This document shows positions 1 through 9,792 of a stretch of DNA of 64,000 bases, one piece after another. Below the pieces are notes generated by a model. It did not search any database. It was not told the origin of the DNA and saw nothing but the letters and a program-made list of their open reading frames with translations. Source of the DNA: Saccharicrinis sp963665705 (GTDB taxonomy: Bacteria; Bacteroidota; Bacteroidia; Bacteroidales; Marinilabiliaceae); contig OY762448.1 in assembly GCA_963665705.1 (NCBI GenBank), forward strand, positions 3,596,001 to 3,660,000, given 5' to 3'. The position numbers were made by a program, and so were the translations under genes. Each line of letters starts with the position of its first letter. Position 1 is the first letter of the stretch.

Positions 1-1530
1 AGCTGCATTTTCGGCTGCATCATGATTGCCGCAGAACAAATAGTTTTTACGACCTAATGCCAGAGGTCTGATAGCATTTTCAGCCAGATTATTATCTATT
101 TTATAACGACCATCAAGATGATAGCGTGACAAACGGTGGAAAATTGAGTAAGTATACGATAAGGCTCTACCCATTCTGCCTTTGGGCAATACTTTAGGAT
201 AGTGATTGACGATCCATTTTTCAAAGACGACCATAATAGGGTAAGCTAAACGTTTACGTAGTTCCACTCGTTGTTCATCATCCAAGCCTTGTTCGTCAGC
301 CATTGTTTCCACTTGATAGAGTTTGCCGATTTGTGCCAACGCATATTTAGCCCCGGCTTTGTCCTCGGCAAGACTTTCTTCAAATTTACGGCGTGCATGC
401 GCCCAGCATCCCAATAATAGGACACCTTTCTTTTGCTCATAAATAGAATAAGCTTCATACCCATCCGTTTGGATGGCTCCCTTAAAACCCTTTAATAGCT
501 CAACCACTACTTTTTGTGCTCTGGAGCCTTTATCGTAATGAAAGAAGACCAGGTTGTTCATCACCGATCGAACCATCCACAGGTAAGCCTTTACGGTTTT
601 ATGTTTTTCATTGTTGATTACCGGAACCGTGCTTTCATCCACCTGTATATAATCCGATTCCATTATCACTTCACGTAAATGATAATACAAAGCACGTAGT
701 AAATCACAGGTCCCCTGAAACCAACCATTAATGGTTGAAGCTGGTAGATTAACGCCAATCTGTTTAAACATGGCAATCTGACGATGAAATGGTAGATGGT
801 GTTGGTATTTATTGATCAGTAACTCTGTCAAAAGCGAGGCGCCTGCATTGCTGCGTGGTAATGGCAACAGTGGAAGTGGCGCTATCTGTACAACAGCTTT
901 CTCCTGTTCTTGTGAGGCTGGCTTTAATGCATATTTGGAACGGATAATTCTTCGGACAAACAATTCACCGGGCTTGTGCTCTAAAACTTCGGTAATTTCC
1001 TCTCCAATGCGTACCCAGTTGTCATCAATGCCTTCCGGCTCTATTATTTCTTCCTCACGGCGTAGGTCTTCCGGCAAAGGAAGACGAACCGGTTTCTTTT
1101 TTTCTTTTTGTGGTCGTTGACGTTTATAGGACAACAACTCCTTATCCGCTTCTTTGGCGATCTCTTCTTCTTCGGGAAGAACATCCAATCCGTCAAAATC
1201 GATCTTACGCTGGTTTGGGTCAGATGGAATAAAACGTTCACTGGAAGCCTTCCAGAACTTTCGGCGATACCATGCCAATTGGTCAGTTAGTTTATTAACC
1301 AGTTCCTCTCTTTGCTGAAGCAACTCCTCCTTTTTACTGAGTAGTTCTTCTTTTTTTTGAAGAAGCTCTTTATGCTTGTTAATTTGGTCTTCCAGTTCCT
1401 TGTTTTGAGCTTTAAGAGACTCCATATAACCATTATCTGTCTGACGCAAACGTGAGAGTTCACAATACATCTCGTCACGCTCTTGTAACAACTGTTGAAT
1501 GAATGCTTCGTTATCTGAAATCTGGCTCAT
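1..1530 (-). CDS. tnpC: IS66 transposase TnpC, C-terminus outside the window
   Basis: This is the DDE transposase of IS66 element A. The frame is open from ATG at 1530 to the window edge, giving 510 codons without a stop, close to the usual full length of the family. It starts with a long coiled coil (about residues 5-75, rich in E, L, K and Q), then the IS66 N-terminal and zinc-finger regions, then the catalytic core. The core shows VDESTVPV (first Asp), QTDGYEAY (second Asp) and NNLAENAIRPL (Glu), the usual IS66 acidic triad. The last visible residues are FCGNHDAAENAA, within the conserved C-terminal segment. It appears intact as far as can be seen. The short reading frames on either strand inside it are shadows. 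Confidence 0.93.
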   Translation of the reverse strand, partial: MSQISDNEAFIQQLLQERDEMYCELSRLRQTDNGYMESLKAQNKELEDQINKHKELLQKKEELLSKKEELLQQREELVNKLTDQLAWYRRKFWKASSERFIPSDPNQRKIDFDGLDVLPEEEEIAKEADKELLSYKRQRPQKEKKKPVRLPLPEDLRREEEIIEPEGIDDNWVRIGEEITEVLEHKPGELFVRRIIRSKYALKPASQEQEKAVVQIAPLPLLPLPRSNAGASLLTELLINKYQHHLPFHRQIAMFKQIGVNLPASTINGWFQGTCDLLRALYYHLREVIMESDYIQVDESTVPVINNEKHKTVKAYLWMVRSVMNNLVFFHYDKGSRAQKVVVELLKGFKGAIQTDGYEAYSIYEQKKGVLLLGCWAHARRKFEESLAEDKAGAKYALAQIGKLYQVETMADEQGLDDEQRVELRKRLAYPIMVVFEKWIVNHYPKVLPKGRMGRALSYTYSIFHRLSRYHLDGRYKIDNNLAENAIRPLALGRKNYLFCGNHDAAENAA

Positions 1531-1599
1531 TTATCTCCTTCTGAATATGTCTCAAAGATACTAAATTCAAGGGTTTCAGCCAAAAAATAAGTAATGAAC

Positions 1600-1950
1600 T
1601 CAAATGCTTTTTCGACGTTTTTTCAATTGTCTTTCTATGGGTTTTACATTGCTTACAATAGCCATCAAATCTTGCCAGTCTATTGACTGCGATGTAATAT
1701 TTTGGTCGAAAGTAGGGAGCTTAAATGTACCGTTTTCTAGCTTTTTGTGATAGATAACCAAACCGCCGTGCTCCAAATGCAATATCTTCATAATAGTCAG
1801 GTTACGATTGACAAAAATAAATACTTCGCCGTCCTGCACATTGCGCTTCATTACTGATGAAACGACACCGCTAAGCGTATAGAAACTTTTTCGCATATCA
1901 ACCGGAGCTGGATAGAGGAAGTACTGCAGATTCCCGTGTAAATGAAACAT
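1600..1950 (-). CDS. tnpB: IS66 accessory protein TnpB (Orf2)
   Basis: This 116-residue protein has the hallmark TnpB motif PVDMRKSFYTLSGVV near residues 16-30, followed by VFIFVNRNLTIMKILHLEHGGLVIYHKKLENGTF. In related proteins this region reads VFIFrNRrrdriKiLyWdxdGfxLwyKRLExGrF. TnpB is required with TnpA for IS66 transposition, but its biochemical role is not settled. The gene starts 9 bp after the tnpA stop and ends 69 bp before the tnpC start, the normal tight spacing. It looks intact. Confidence 0.93.
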   Translation of the reverse strand: MFHLHGNLQYFLYPAPVDMRKSFYTLSGVVSSVMKRNVQDGEVFIFVNRNLTIMKILHLEHGGLVIYHKKLENGTFKLPTFDQNITSQSIDWQDLMAIVSNVKPIERQLKKRRKSI

Positions 1951-1959
1951 AGGTCCTGA

Positions 1960-2301
1960 TCAATAAAGGTGAATAATGGACTTGATCAGAGCAATGTCTG
2001 CATCTCCTTTTATATCCAATCTTGTACCGTTGGGAAATGTAAAAGATAAGTGGCTATCACATGTGTTTTCCTTGCAATTATTGATGACGTCTGATTGGTG
2101 TACCTTACTGTTTACAGATGAATCTTTGTTTATTGTTAATGGCACAAACCCAATGGTTGGTTCATCTTGTTCAATTAGATTCTTCCAACGATAAAACGTG
2201 GAGACTGCGAAATCCTGGTTACTGCAAAAATCGCGAACACTAAGACCGGATTCCAAATACTCCCGGTATAACTTCCTAAAACTTGATTCGATAATACGCA
2301 T
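1960..2301 (-). CDS. tnpA: IS66 accessory protein TnpA (helix-turn-helix Orf1)
   Basis: This is a small IS66 Orf1 protein of 113 residues. The segment YLESGLSVRDFCSNQDFAVSTFYRWKNLI is the helix-turn-helix region typical of IS66/IS3 Orf1 proteins, and the C-terminus (FTFPNGTRLDIKGDADIALIKSII) matches the conserved end of this group. I chose ATG at 2301. The same frame extends to a TTG at 2316, which is less likely. It lies 66 bp inside the proposed IS terminus at 2367. Confidence 0.85.
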   Translation of the reverse strand: MRIIESSFRKLYREYLESGLSVRDFCSNQDFAVSTFYRWKNLIEQDEPTIGFVPLTINKDSSVNSKVHQSDVINNCKENTCDSHLSFTFPNGTRLDIKGDADIALIKSIIHLY

Positions 2302-2350
2302 GGTTTTTTGCCTCAAAAATAGGCTTGGATATGAGCACTAACAATATGTA

Positions 2351-3373
2351 TTAGCCCGCATGGTTACTGTCTTCTGATACTTTACAGTTTAGTGTGATAT
2401 TTTTAGATTGCAAGTTTGAGTGGAATAGTTGAATGTTGTTGTTAACAACTTTAAATAACTCAAAACGAAAAAAGCTTGGTTTGATACTATCCATTTGAGT
2501 TCTTGACCAATTTAAAAGATTCTGAGTTAATACATTTAAACTACTTACAGAATCATATATTCCTAAAGCTATTTTACTTAACGGTTCTTTATCATTAAAA
2601 TCAATACTATCTTTTAATAAATCAGTAAAAGCACTAAGTGAAGATAGTGGGTTAATTAAGTCATGTGATATAATTGAAAATAACCTGTTTTTTGTAGAGT
2701 TCGCTTGCTCTAGTTTTCTATTTTGAACTTCAATAAATTCTAAATTACTTTTTAATTTAGAGTTTAACTCTTGTAGTTGTTCTGACTGTAGATGTATTTC
2801 TTTTTGTTTTTTCTCTAACTGTTCTTCTTTCTTAATTCTTGTTTTTCTAAAATAAACTGATAAATAATATATCAATACTAAAGTAACTAAAATACAACTA
2901 GTTTTAATATATGGAATTACTGACTCCGGAAATTGAACAATTACTTTAATTGGAATAAATTCCATTTCCACACCCAGAAATAGAACTATATTAATGAGAA
3001 ATAATAAATTTGAAAACTTGATTTTTTTTTCATTATTCACAGAAAATGAAAGCATTGAAAAAATCAAAAGTATATAATGCACACCTGTTTCTTTTCCCAA
3101 TACAAAAAAGGAAAGGAATACAAGTAAAATCTCTATTTCAAGTATAAAAACATAAGTAACAAACGAAAAATAACCTTTATTAATCCAATAGAAAAAGCAA
3201 ACATGCAATAACAAACTAATACTTAAGCTATACACAATTGGATTATACTCTTTATTAAAGAGAAAAAGATACATTAATAAATATAGTATATGAACAATAG
3301 TCGAAGACCATAGGGATATGATTAATGTATCTTGCTTAAATTTGTTTTCTATATTTTTATAAGATTCCCTCAA
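2351..3373 (-). pseudogene. Membrane histidine kinase truncated by IS66 insertion
   Basis: The N-terminal part is a membrane sensor kinase with about six hydrophobic segments (roughly residues 17-180), a charged coiled coil (about 180-230) and a HisKA dimerisation domain. The H-box FSIISHDLINPLSSL places the phospho-acceptor at His237. The frame then runs towards the ATP-binding domain, but at 2367 the sequence becomes the terminus of IS66 element A. The last five residues (SNHAG) and the stop at 2351-2353 come mostly from the IS. The whole HATPase domain (N, G1 and G2 boxes) is missing, so no active kinase can be made from this piece. The rest of the gene should lie beyond the left window edge. 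The open frame begins at TTG 3373 and no in-frame ATG precedes the first membrane segment, so the true start is uncertain. It lies 75 bp downstream of the hybrid regulator gene. Confidence 0.85.
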
Positions 3374-3448
3374 ATTTTAATGTAAAAATGAATACTAATT
3401 CTAAAACAACTCAAATTAATCATTTTAATACACCAAATCACAATATTC

Positions 3449-6400
3449 TTACTTTTTATTTTTCTTTACATAAGCTGTAGGCAACATGCCGTATTCTTCT
3501 TTAAAATATTTACTAAAATAACGAGGACTGTTAAATCCAACTTCATAAGCTACTTCAGCCACATTCATCTGACTTTTTTCAAGTAACTGAGCCCCTCGTT
3601 TTAAACGAATAATTCGTATAAATTCAACAGGTGATTTTCCGGTAATTGATAATAATTTCTTGTACAAATAAACCCTACTCATCCCTAACTCGCTACTTAA
3701 ATCTTCAACAGAAAACTTTGATTCTGCAATATTTTTTTCAACCAATGCCACTGCTTTTTTAATTAGTTTTTCATCCATAGAAGTGATTTGAATCTCACTT
3801 GGATTAATTTCTACTGTCTTTTGAAACTTCTTTTGAAATTGATTTCGTTTTTCTATCAATTTATCAATTCGTAAAAGCAACAAATCCATATTAAAAGGTT
3901 TCGTAATATAATCGTCGGCACCAATTTCTAATCCTTTTATTTTATCTTCATCTGCAGTTCTTGCAGTTAATAATATTATAGGAATATGTGAAGTTCTGAT
4001 ATCAGCTCTTAACGTTTTGCATAGTTCCAGACCGTCAACATCAGGCATCATAACATCACTGATAATTAGATCCGGATTCACCTTAAATGTAGTCTCTATA
4101 CCAATCTTTCCATCCTGAGCTTCATGAATAGTAAATCTTTCCTGAAGAGTTTCTCTCATAAAAGTTCTAAAATCCACATTATCTTCAACAAGAAGGATAG
4201 TTGGTTTTTCCTTTTCTTTTTTTGTTCTTTCAATTGAAACTTCTTCTAATTGAACTTCACTTTCATTATTACTTTCAACCGAATTCTCCTGAATGGTTTG
4301 ATCTAAAGGTAAGCTAACGATAAAAGTTGACCCTTTCCCTTTTTTACTTTCTACTCTGATTGTACCATTATGCAGTAAAACCATTTCTTTTGCCAGGTTT
4401 AATCCAATTCCACTTCCGGATAAGCCTAATTTTTTATTGTTTTTCGACTGATAAAACCGTACAAATATTTTATCCAATTCATTATCCTCGATACCAACAC
4501 CGTTATCTTTAACAGATATTTCAACTAATCCCTCCTCCTCTTTTATATCAAGTTTCAGAATTACTTTCCCTCCTTCATGGGTAAATTTTAAAGCATTTGA
4601 CAGAAGATTCATTATTACCTTTTGTAGTTTCTCCTTATCAAAATTAAACATTAAATGATCTGAATTCTTTTCAAATAAATACGTTATACCTTTTTTATTA
4701 AACTCATCCTGAAAATGATTATTTAATTCATTTAAAAAATGAACCACATCAGCATAGGAGGGATTATATCTTAAGCCATGTAACTCAAGTTTGCGAAAAT
4801 CCAATAATTGATTTACCAAACCAAGTAGATGTTTGGCATTTCTATCTATAGTTTCCATTAACTTCTTATCAGAATCAGAACTCGCTTTCTTTAATAATCT
4901 ATCTAAAGGGGTAAGAATAAGCGTTAAAGGAGTTCTAAATTCGTGACTAACATTTGTAAGAAAACGTAACTTCATTTCATCCATTTCATGATTGCGTTTT
5001 GCCTGCAACCTCTCCTGCTCAATTGAAAATTTTAATCTCTCCTTACTTAACATTGAATATCTAAGGTAAATCAATATTAAAATTATAATTAAAACATAAA
5101 GCGCATAGGCCCAAGGTGTAGCATAAAACGGAGGTAATACTGTTATTTGTAGTAAAGCATAATTTTCATTCCATAATCCATCGTTATTAGCAGCTTTAAC
5201 TTTAAATATATAATCACCTGCATTTAAATTTGTATAAGTAACACTATTGAGATTATCCTGCAAAGGCATCCATGCATCATTAAATCCCTCTAACTGATAT
5301 TTAAATTTTATTTTTTGTGGAATTAAAAAATCTAACGCTGAAAATTGTATAGAAAACACATTCATTGAATGCTTTAGAACTATTCGATCTGTAAAAGTAA
5401 TTGACTTTTGTAAAATAGCACTTTTTTCTCCGGGTTGTGGCTTTATACTCTTGTTATATATCTGAAAATCTGTAAAAACAACTTTAGGTAATTCCCTATT
5501 ATACTTAATATTACGAGCCTGAAATAAATTAAACCCATTGGGACCGCCAAATATGAGTTCTTTCTTTGATGTTTTAAATGAAGCTTGTGTATTAAACTCT
5601 TTGGACTGTAATCCATCTTCTTTTGAATAATCATAAATGTCAAAACTAAATTCGCTGCCCGGAGTGTTTTGCTTTACTACAATTTGGCTTAGACCACTTG
5701 ATTTACTAACCCATATAGCTTGAAACTCATCCTCTAAAATACAGTTACAGAAATCTTCTGCAATACCGTCTTTTGCACTAAAATTCTTAACATAATCTGT
5801 ATTGGGATTATATACGACTAATCCTTCATGTGTTGCAAACCATAATAAACCTCTCGAATCCTCATAAACAGCTTTGACAGATTTATCTACTAAAGGCTTT
5901 GATGAATCTATATTTTTCATCAAATAGTTTTTATAGCGTTTTTCCTTCACATCATAAAAAGCTACACCGGCATCAGTAGCTATCATTAAATTTCCATTTC
6001 TTAACCTAAAAATCTGATTAACCATTTTAGAAACTAAAGAAATATTACCTCTGTTTTCAAGTGGAGTAAATTTTGAATTCTTCCTGTTAAAACGAGCAAC
6101 TCCACCTCCAATCATTCCAATCAGCAAATCATTTCCATCCTCAATTATAGTCCACACATTATTGCTAGGCAAACTAAATTCATTCAAATTATCATGTAAA
6201 TACCGTTTAAATCTTAAACCATCATAGGTTGTAATACCACCGGTATAAGTTCCAATCCATAAAACATTATACTTATCTATAAATAAACTAACAATAACAT
6301 TACTGCTCAATGAATTTGTATTTTCTGAGTCCTTTTTATAAACCTTGTAACTTTCTTTTTTTCTATTGTAATAAATTAATCCACCTCCATTTGTACCTAT

Positions 6401-7528
6401 CCATAAATTACCTTTCTTATCTTCTGTAAAACAATTTACGTCATCATAAGGCAAGCTTTTAGGATCTGACATTATATGTTTAAAATGCAGGAATTTATGC
6501 ACGTTTTCATGATAATAAAAAACACCTTTTTTATAAGTCCCCCCCCAAACAATTCCCTTATCATCTACATATAATGCTGTTATTGTATTCTGGGCAATAC
6601 TTTTCTCATTATCAGCCTGATTATATAAATTTTCGACTTCACCAGAATATTTATTGACAATATTAAGACCTCCGTGATCAGTTCCAATCCATATTTTACC
6701 GTAATTATCCTGTACTAGTTGAGTAACTATGTTATTTGATAACCGGATTGAATTTGAATTTAAATTGTAATGATTCCATTGCGAATTTTTACTGTTAAAA
6801 TGATATACACCATCATAATTACCATAAAACCAAATATCATCTTCATTATCAACATATAACTCAGTCACCAAGCTATCTTGTCCCATTTTATTTTGCAAAA
6901 AATCATCACTGTATTTTGGCGAATAATCCTTTGATGAAAAAACTTCTATAAGGCCATTATCAAATAAATAATAATAGGCAGAATCCTTTTGAAGAAATTT
7001 TACAATATTTTTATTATAGTTTTCATTTACTTTAAGTGGAGCCTTTAAACGATGGTCTTCATCATTATATAATTCGTAATAACCTATTTTAGAGCGCTTA
7101 ACCCATAATTGTTTATTCTCATCAATATACAATCGATCCAACTGATTATTAAGTCCCTCAATTTTTAAAATTTCATCAATATTCTTTGAAAACCGCTCTT
7201 CCTGAACATTAAAATAGACATATCCTAAACGAGTCTGAATCCATAAATTACCTGAGATATCCTCCTGCAATTCTTCAATATAATTATCAATAATTGAACT
7301 GGTATCAGTAAGAGAGTGCTTATAATTTACAAATTCAGAACCATCGTATCTACTCAATCCAGCCGAAGTTCCTACCCATATAAATCCTCGTGAATCTTTT
7401 AAAAAACAAGTAACATGATTGTTTACTAATCCATCCATGTTATCTATTCGTAAAAATGAATACTGGATATTAGCTTTTGTCTGAAGAAAACAAACTAGAA
7501 AGATAAATATGGATAAATACTTACGCAT
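3449..7528 (-). CDS. Hybrid two-component system regulator (propeller sensor, kinase, receiver, AraC)
   Basis: This is a 1359-residue single-chain HTCS, the usual local regulator of Bacteroidota utilisation loci. In order it shows a signal peptide, many two-component propeller repeats (patterns such as GLIWVGTSAGLSRYD and GKIWIGTDHGGLNI, to about residue 700), a Y_Y_Y domain, and one membrane helix (WAYALYVLIIILILIYL, about 803-822). These are followed by HisKA with His862 in NVSHEFRTPL, a HATPase domain with GSGIGLNLAKEMV, a receiver with Asp1158 in IISDVMMPDVDG, and a C-terminal AraC helix-turn-helix (about 1255-1355, ending GFNSPRYFSKYFKEEYGMLPTAY). All phosphorelay residues are present. 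Such proteins bind an oligosaccharide in the periplasm and activate the adjacent susC promoter. Being last in the SusC-GH5-GH31-GH95-GH3 run, it is the best candidate regulator of that locus, with the inducer presumably a xyloglucan fragment (inference). A terminator separates it from GH3, so it may have its own basal expression. Confidence 0.95.
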   Translation of the reverse strand: MRKYLSIFIFLVCFLQTKANIQYSFLRIDNMDGLVNNHVTCFLKDSRGFIWVGTSAGLSRYDGSEFVNYKHSLTDTSSIIDNYIEELQEDISGNLWIQTRLGYVYFNVQEERFSKNIDEILKIEGLNNQLDRLYIDENKQLWVKRSKIGYYELYNDEDHRLKAPLKVNENYNKNIVKFLQKDSAYYYLFDNGLIEVFSSKDYSPKYSDDFLQNKMGQDSLVTELYVDNEDDIWFYGNYDGVYHFNSKNSQWNHYNLNSNSIRLSNNIVTQLVQDNYGKIWIGTDHGGLNIVNKYSGEVENLYNQADNEKSIAQNTITALYVDDKGIVWGGTYKKGVFYYHENVHKFLHFKHIMSDPKSLPYDDVNCFTEDKKGNLWIGTNGGGLIYYNRKKESYKVYKKDSENTNSLSSNVIVSLFIDKYNVLWIGTYTGGITTYDGLRFKRYLHDNLNEFSLPSNNVWTIIEDGNDLLIGMIGGGVARFNRKNSKFTPLENRGNISLVSKMVNQIFRLRNGNLMIATDAGVAFYDVKEKRYKNYLMKNIDSSKPLVDKSVKAVYEDSRGLLWFATHEGLVVYNPNTDYVKNFSAKDGIAEDFCNCILEDEFQAIWVSKSSGLSQIVVKQNTPGSEFSFDIYDYSKEDGLQSKEFNTQASFKTSKKELIFGGPNGFNLFQARNIKYNRELPKVVFTDFQIYNKSIKPQPGEKSAILQKSITFTDRIVLKHSMNVFSIQFSALDFLIPQKIKFKYQLEGFNDAWMPLQDNLNSVTYTNLNAGDYIFKVKAANNDGLWNENYALLQITVLPPFYATPWAYALYVLIIILILIYLRYSMLSKERLKFSIEQERLQAKRNHEMDEMKLRFLTNVSHEFRTPLTLILTPLDRLLKKASSDSDKKLMETIDRNAKHLLGLVNQLLDFRKLELHGLRYNPSYADVVHFLNELNNHFQDEFNKKGITYLFEKNSDHLMFNFDKEKLQKVIMNLLSNALKFTHEGGKVILKLDIKEEEGLVEISVKDNGVGIEDNELDKIFVRFYQSKNNKKLGLSGSGIGLNLAKEMVLLHNGTIRVESKKGKGSTFIVSLPLDQTIQENSVESNNESEVQLEEVSIERTKKEKEKPTILLVEDNVDFRTFMRETLQERFTIHEAQDGKIGIETTFKVNPDLIISDVMMPDVDGLELCKTLRADIRTSHIPIILLTARTADEDKIKGLEIGADDYITKPFNMDLLLLRIDKLIEKRNQFQKKFQKTVEINPSEIQITSMDEKLIKKAVALVEKNIAESKFSVEDLSSELGMSRVYLYKKLLSITGKSPVEFIRIIRLKRGAQLLEKSQMNVAEVAYEVGFNSPRYFSKYFKEEYGMLPTAYVKKNKK

Positions 7529-7558
7529 TGTCGTTAAATATGATTATCGTTAAAAATG

Positions 7559-7588
7559 AAAAAGGATAGTAAAATTACTATCCTTTTA
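7559..7588 (-). terminator. Hairpin between GH3 and the HTCS gene
   Basis: A 10-bp perfect stem (7561-7570 with 7577-7586, AAAGGATAGT/ACTATCCTTT) has a 6-base loop. It lies just after the GH3 stop codon in the minus direction, and a short A/T tract continues the stem on both sides. It would end or reduce transcription from the enzyme genes into the regulator gene. Confidence 0.65.
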
Positions 7589-7594
7589 TATGAT

Positions 7595-9781
7595 TTATTG
7601 AACTTTAAATTTAACTTTTTCAATGATATTATCCGAAGCATTGCCGAGATAAATCATATAATACCCTTTTTCAAGATTCCAACCAGAAATTGATTCATCA
7701 TAATATTTGAGCTTATCTACTGGTATTTCAATCGTTACACTTCTACTTTCACCTGACTTCAAATAGACTTTATTAAAACCTTTCAATTCTTTTATAACTC
7801 TTTTAACTTTTGATTTGGGCTTACCAATATAAACCTGAACAACTTCAGCTCCATCTATATTTCCTGTATTTTTAATATCACAAGAAATTTTAATCACATC
7901 AGATTCTGAGTAACTAGTATCATCCAACTTTAATCCGGTTATATCAAAGGTTGTGTACGACAAACCATAACCAAATGCAAACTGAGGAGTCATCTTTTTT
8001 GTATCAAACCATCGATACCCTACAAAAATATCTTCCTTATAATATTGATTAATACTATCTCCAGGATAAGATAATTCTCCATAATGATGAGCTGCATTAT
8101 CTTCTAATTTTACAGGATAAGAAAAAGGTAACTTACCAGAAGGGTTTACTTTTCCTGATAATACATCTGCTAAAGCACTTCCGGCTTCACTGCCATTATA
8201 CCAAGATTGAATTAAACCATTTACCTTATTTAACCAAGGTATTTCAACTGCATTACCACTTACCAATACAACACCTACTTTTGAGTTTACATTTAGTATC
8301 TTATTTAATAATTCATCTTGACCAAAAGGTAATTTATAATGTTTACGGTCTCCACCTTCGCAATCTTGAAAATGGTTTTTATTTAACCCTCCAATATATA
8401 AAACAATATCTGCTTTTGAGGCAGCATCCACTGCAGCATTTACCAATGAATCAGCATTTAAACCAGAAGGAATCTCTCGTCCATAAGCAGAAGGACCTGA
8501 TGCATATCCCATTGAATGAATAATTGTTGCATTTTTAAATTGCTTCTGAATTCCTTCTAATGGTGAAATTTCATATTTAGCTTTTAACTCAGAAGATCCC
8601 CCACCTACAGTCATTGAGCGTGTAGCATTCTCACCAATTACAGCAATCGTCATTTTAGTATCAGGATCTATCGGAAAGAAATTACTTTGATTTTTTAATA
8701 AAACAATGCCTTCTGCAGCCACTTTGTGTGCCACTTGTGAATGCTCTTTATTATTCATTTTTCCAAACGAACGATTTGCATTCATATTGGTTCTCATCAT
8801 CAATCGTAAGATGCGTCGAACTTTATCATCTAATACAGACTCTTTAATATCACCATCCTGAATCATTTTTTTAAATGGCTTTGCTAAGAAGTATTCATCG
8901 TATGCAAATTTTGTTGAAGATGTTAAACCATTGGTCCAGGTTCCCATTTCAATATCAAGACCATTCAATGCTGCTTCCCTGGTATCATGAGTTCCACCCC
9001 AATCGGTAATTACTGCACCATCAAAAGCCCAATCTTCTTTAAGTATTTTATTCAACAAGATTTCGTTATGACAACAATGTTGTCCTCTGAATTGATTGTA
9101 AGCTCCCATTATTGACCATACTCCACCTTCAATCACAGCTGCTTTAAAGGCTGGCAAATAAATTTCATGCAAAGCTCTGTCACTCACGTTTACATTAATA
9201 TGTCCTCTCCATTCTTCCTGATTATTAAGGGCATAATGTTTAACACAAGCCGCGACCCCATTTTGCTGAACTCCTTTAATATATGGAACGACCATTATAG
9301 ATGCTAAATAAGGATCTTCTCCCATATACTCAAAGTTTCTACCATTTAAGGGAGTACGATAAATATTTACTCCAGGTCCTAAAAGCACATCTTTTTTCCT
9401 ATACCGGGCTTCTTCTCCAATGGCTATTCCGTATTCATATGATAATACAGGATTAAATGTTGCAGCCAAACATGTTAATGCGGGGAAAGCTGTAATGGAA
9501 TCATTTGTCCAGTTTGCATACCCCCAATCGTCCCAATTAATCTCTCCTCTGACTCCATGTGGTCCGTCAGACATCCATAACTCAGGAATTCCTAGTCGTG
9601 GTACACCCGGAGTACTAAACTTAGACTGAGCATGACACATAGCAATCTTCTCATCTAAAGTCAATTTTGAAATGATATCTTCAATCTGTTGCTCCATCTT
9701 TTTATCATCTAACTTCTGTGCATTAGCCCAAATACCAGCTAAAAAAAACATACTAATAATCAGAGTTCTCATTCTATACAT
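7595..9781 (-). CDS. GH3 beta-glucosidase/beta-xylosidase-type exo-glycosidase
   Basis: This 728-residue secreted enzyme starts with a signal peptide (RTLIISMFFLAGIWANAQ), followed by the GH3 TIM barrel, the alpha/beta sandwich and a fibronectin-III-like C-terminal domain (about 600-728). The likely nucleophile is Asp260 in AVITDWGGTHD, and the conserved substrate-binding KH pair is at 181-182 in CVKHYALNNQE. NGRNFEYMGEDPYLAS and SDGPHGVRGE are also typical GH3 signatures. Next to GH31, GH5 and GH95-like genes, its likely job is removing backbone glucose from xyloglucan oligosaccharides in the periplasm. Family membership is clear; glucose versus xylose preference cannot be read from sequence. 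The start is ATG 9781, with a second ATG at 9772 directly before the signal peptide. It follows the GH95-like gene by 11 bp, so the two are probably co-transcribed. Confidence 0.93.
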   Translation of the reverse strand: MYRMRTLIISMFFLAGIWANAQKLDDKKMEQQIEDIISKLTLDEKIAMCHAQSKFSTPGVPRLGIPELWMSDGPHGVRGEINWDDWGYANWTNDSITAFPALTCLAATFNPVLSYEYGIAIGEEARYRKKDVLLGPGVNIYRTPLNGRNFEYMGEDPYLASIMVVPYIKGVQQNGVAACVKHYALNNQEEWRGHINVNVSDRALHEIYLPAFKAAVIEGGVWSIMGAYNQFRGQHCCHNEILLNKILKEDWAFDGAVITDWGGTHDTREAALNGLDIEMGTWTNGLTSSTKFAYDEYFLAKPFKKMIQDGDIKESVLDDKVRRILRLMMRTNMNANRSFGKMNNKEHSQVAHKVAAEGIVLLKNQSNFFPIDPDTKMTIAVIGENATRSMTVGGGSSELKAKYEISPLEGIQKQFKNATIIHSMGYASGPSAYGREIPSGLNADSLVNAAVDAASKADIVLYIGGLNKNHFQDCEGGDRKHYKLPFGQDELLNKILNVNSKVGVVLVSGNAVEIPWLNKVNGLIQSWYNGSEAGSALADVLSGKVNPSGKLPFSYPVKLEDNAAHHYGELSYPGDSINQYYKEDIFVGYRWFDTKKMTPQFAFGYGLSYTTFDITGLKLDDTSYSESDVIKISCDIKNTGNIDGAEVVQVYIGKPKSKVKRVIKELKGFNKVYLKSGESRSVTIEIPVDKLKYYDESISGWNLEKGYYMIYLGNASDNIIEKVKFKVQ

Positions 9782-9792
9782 TTTATATTTTT

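Larger units (their letters stand above)
1..2367 (-). mobile_element. IS66-family insertion sequence A (one end outside the window)
   Basis: Three genes in the standard IS66 order (tnpA, tnpB, tnpC) are read leftwards. The visible terminus is placed at 2367, where the minus strand reads GTAACCATGCGGGC; IS66 ends characteristically begin GTAA or GTA. Immediately outside lies the interrupted reading frame of a histidine kinase (2368-3373). The other end and the matching 8-bp target duplication lie beyond position 1, so the boundary at 2367 is inferred from the terminus motif and from where the kinase reading frame stops making sense. It differs in sequence from the two other IS66-family elements in this window. 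Confidence 0.85.

Noticed and set aside
246..464. 72-codon minus-strand frame at the left end
   Set aside because: Out of frame with, and inside, the IS66 tnpC gene, whose frame is open from 1530 to position 1.
2351..3373. A complete short kinase lacking an ATPase domain by nature
   Set aside because: The frame ends in IS66 terminal sequence, so truncation by insertion explains it better.
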